Of a DNA stretch of 64,000 bases, positions 62,940 through 64,000 are shown in pieces. Location of the stretch: the NCBI RefSeq assembly GCF_009755725.1, contig NZ_CP046619.1, positions 1,302,001-1,366,000 on the forward strand, in the 5' to 3' direction. Every line of letters begins with the position of its first letter. Within the stretch, counting starts at the first letter, position 1. The notes beneath the pieces are model-generated. The model searched no databases, was not told where the DNA came from, and was given only the letters and a program-made list of their open reading frames with translations. A program made the position numbers and the translations under genes. The stretch is from Diaminobutyricimonas sp. LJ205. Lineage in GTDB: Bacteria > Actinomycetota > Actinomycetes > Actinomycetales > Microbacteriaceae.

Positions 62940-64000
62940 TTACCCGAGGGCGTCCAGCCAGACCTTCCTGGCTTCGAGAGCTTCCTGCGCCTCAGCGATC
63001 TTCTTGGTGTCGCCGGAGGCCTTCGCCGCCTCCAGCTCCTCGTCGAGCTTCGCGATCGCGCTCTGCAACTGGCTGGCGAGTCCCTCGGAGCGAGCAATGC
63101 GCTCGGGGTTGTTCTTCTCCCAGTGCTCGTCGTCGAGCTTCTTCACGGCGTTCTCCACCTTGCGCAGGCGTTCCTCAACCGTCTTCACCTGCTCGCGCGG
63201 CACTCGGCCGATCTCATCCCACTTGCGCTGGATGACAGTCAGCGCCTCGCGGGCCTTCACCCGGTCGGTCTCAGCAAGGATCGGCTCAGCCTGCTCGAGA
63301 AGGGCAAGCTTCAACTCGAGGTTCTCCTGGTACTCGGCGTTGTCGCGCGCGTCGAGCTCACCCTTCGCGGAGTAGAGCACATCGCCCGCGGCCTTGAACC
63401 GGGCCCACAGGGAATCGTCGAACTTCTTGCCGGCCCGGCCGGCGCGCTTCCAGTCATCCAGCAGCGCACGGTAGGCGGGGATGCCGTCCACTCCCTTCGG
63501 GGTGAGCGCCTCAGCCTGCTCGACCAGAGCCTGTTTGCGGGCGCGCGCCTCACGGTGCGCGGAGTCCAGCTCGGCGAAGAACGTCTTGCGGTGCCCCTCG
63601 ATGGTGGTCCGGGCGGCGCGGAACCGTTTCCACAGTTCGTTGCTCTCTGCCTTGGGCAGCCGAGGGCCTTCCTGCTGGTGCTTCTGCCAGCGCGCGAAGA
63701 TGTCGTCGATCTGCGCGGTGACCTGCTTCCACTGCGCCTTGGCGGGATCCGCGGCCGCAAGCGTCTCGGCCTCGACCACGAGCGACTCGCGGTAGCGGAG
63801 CGCTTCCTCGACGGCCGCCTTGGCCTCCGCGGACTGCTTCTCGGTGAGCTCGCCGACCGAACTGCTCAGCGCCTCCAGACGAGTCCGGAGCGCGGCAAGG
63901 TCACCGACGGCGTTCGCATCCTGGACCGCGGCAGTCAGAGTCTGCACGGCCTTCGCTACGTCAGCAGCGGGCGCACCGCGGCGGGCACGCTGCTCGAGCA
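62940..64000 (-). CDS. DUF349 family protein, 5' end beyond the window
   Basis: The frame is open to the right edge, so the N-terminus is missing; at least 353 residues are visible. Three long helical repeats with W-x(9)-R-x(6)-K/R patterns (QWKQVTAQIDDIFARWQ, ELWKRFRAARTTIEGHRKTFF, SLWARFKAAGDVLYS) are the DUF349 module, linked by charged helices, and a coiled-coil tail rich in Glu and Lys ends it. In actinobacteria this gene usually follows relA in opposite orientation, as here. Function unknown. Confidence 0.88.
   Translation of the reverse strand, partial: LEQRARRGAPAADVAKAVQTLTAAVQDANAVGDLAALRTRLEALSSSVGELTEKQSAEAKAAVEEALRYRESLVVEAETLAAADPAKAQWKQVTAQIDDIFARWQKHQQEGPRLPKAESNELWKRFRAARTTIEGHRKTFFAELDSAHREARARKQALVEQAEALTPKGVDGIPAYRALLDDWKRAGRAGKKFDDSLWARFKAAGDVLYSAKGELDARDNAEYQENLELKLALLEQAEPILAETDRVKAREALTVIQRKWDEIGRVPREQVKTVEERLRKVENAVKKLDDEHWEKNNPERIARSEGLASQLQSAIAKLDEELEAAKASGDTKKIAEAQEALEARKVWLDALG

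Overview
The window is high-GC DNA, densely packed with genes, from an actinobacterium, most likely a member of the Microbacteriaceae. Three things point there: the actinobacterial aa3/bc1 respiratory genes (ctaC-ctaD-ctaF and ctaE-qcrC-qcrA-qcrB), a run of families largely confined to actinobacteria (SepH, DUF4193, DUF3093, DUF3710, DUF3159, DUF3000, a DUF7455-like protein, a DUF222/13E12-type HNH protein), and many apparently leaderless genes with a TANNNT -10 box 6-7 bases before the start codon. It reads as core chromosome. I see no phage, insertion sequence, CRISPR array or integron.

Layout. 1-4.9 kb: M20 dipeptidase, ErpA-type Fe-S carrier, then ctaC-ctaD-ctaF. 5.0-6.5 kb: a two-gene cassette (PKD-like secreted protein and a lipoprotein). 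6.6-12.6 kb, minus strand: ctaE-qcrC-qcrA-qcrB, followed by a second qcrB and, between the two, the wreck of a second qcrA. 12.7-17.2 kb: trpD, a small zinc-ribbon-like protein, and a minus-strand cluster of a DUF7455-like gene, two unequal alanine racemase genes, a 61-residue ORF and a P-loop kinase. 17.4-25.1 kb: parE and parC flanking an HNH protein and a PLDc_N protein, then a phosphodiesterase. 25.2-29.1 kb: sepH, DUF4193, DUF3093, dut, DUF3710, DUF3159. 29.2-37.4 kb: acnA, dxs, fadJ, fadA. 37.5-43.1 kb: ribonuclease D, DUF3000, alpha/beta hydrolase, sufE, thiosulfate sulfurtransferase, zapE. 43.1-47.4 kb: nhaA with a structured leader, amtB with a GlnR-like box, an Amt-like degenerate membrane protein and a small lipoprotein. 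47.5-48.0 kb: four tRNA genes. 48.1-62.3 kb: DUF2231, SDR, thrS, HIT hydrolase, pdxS-pdxT, yebC, ruvC-ruvA-ruvB, yajC-secD-secF and relA. 62.3-64 kb: an AbiEi-like protein and a DUF349 gene cut by the window edge.

The most interesting item is the alanine racemase pair at 15.2-16.9 kb. One protein (Alr1) keeps the barrel with the PLP lysine but has lost the C-domain tyrosine loop and the MDQ motif. The overlapping upstream gene (Alr2) keeps exactly those C-domain residues but has a mostly deleted barrel and Arg in place of the PLP lysine. Alanine racemase active sites are built across the dimer interface, so the pair looks like an obligate heterodimer with a single complete site. Other notable items are the tandem qcrB duplication with its qcrA remnant, a probable cis-regulatory RNA in front of nhaA, a palindromic operator over the acnA promoter, and an Amt-like half-transporter behind amtB.
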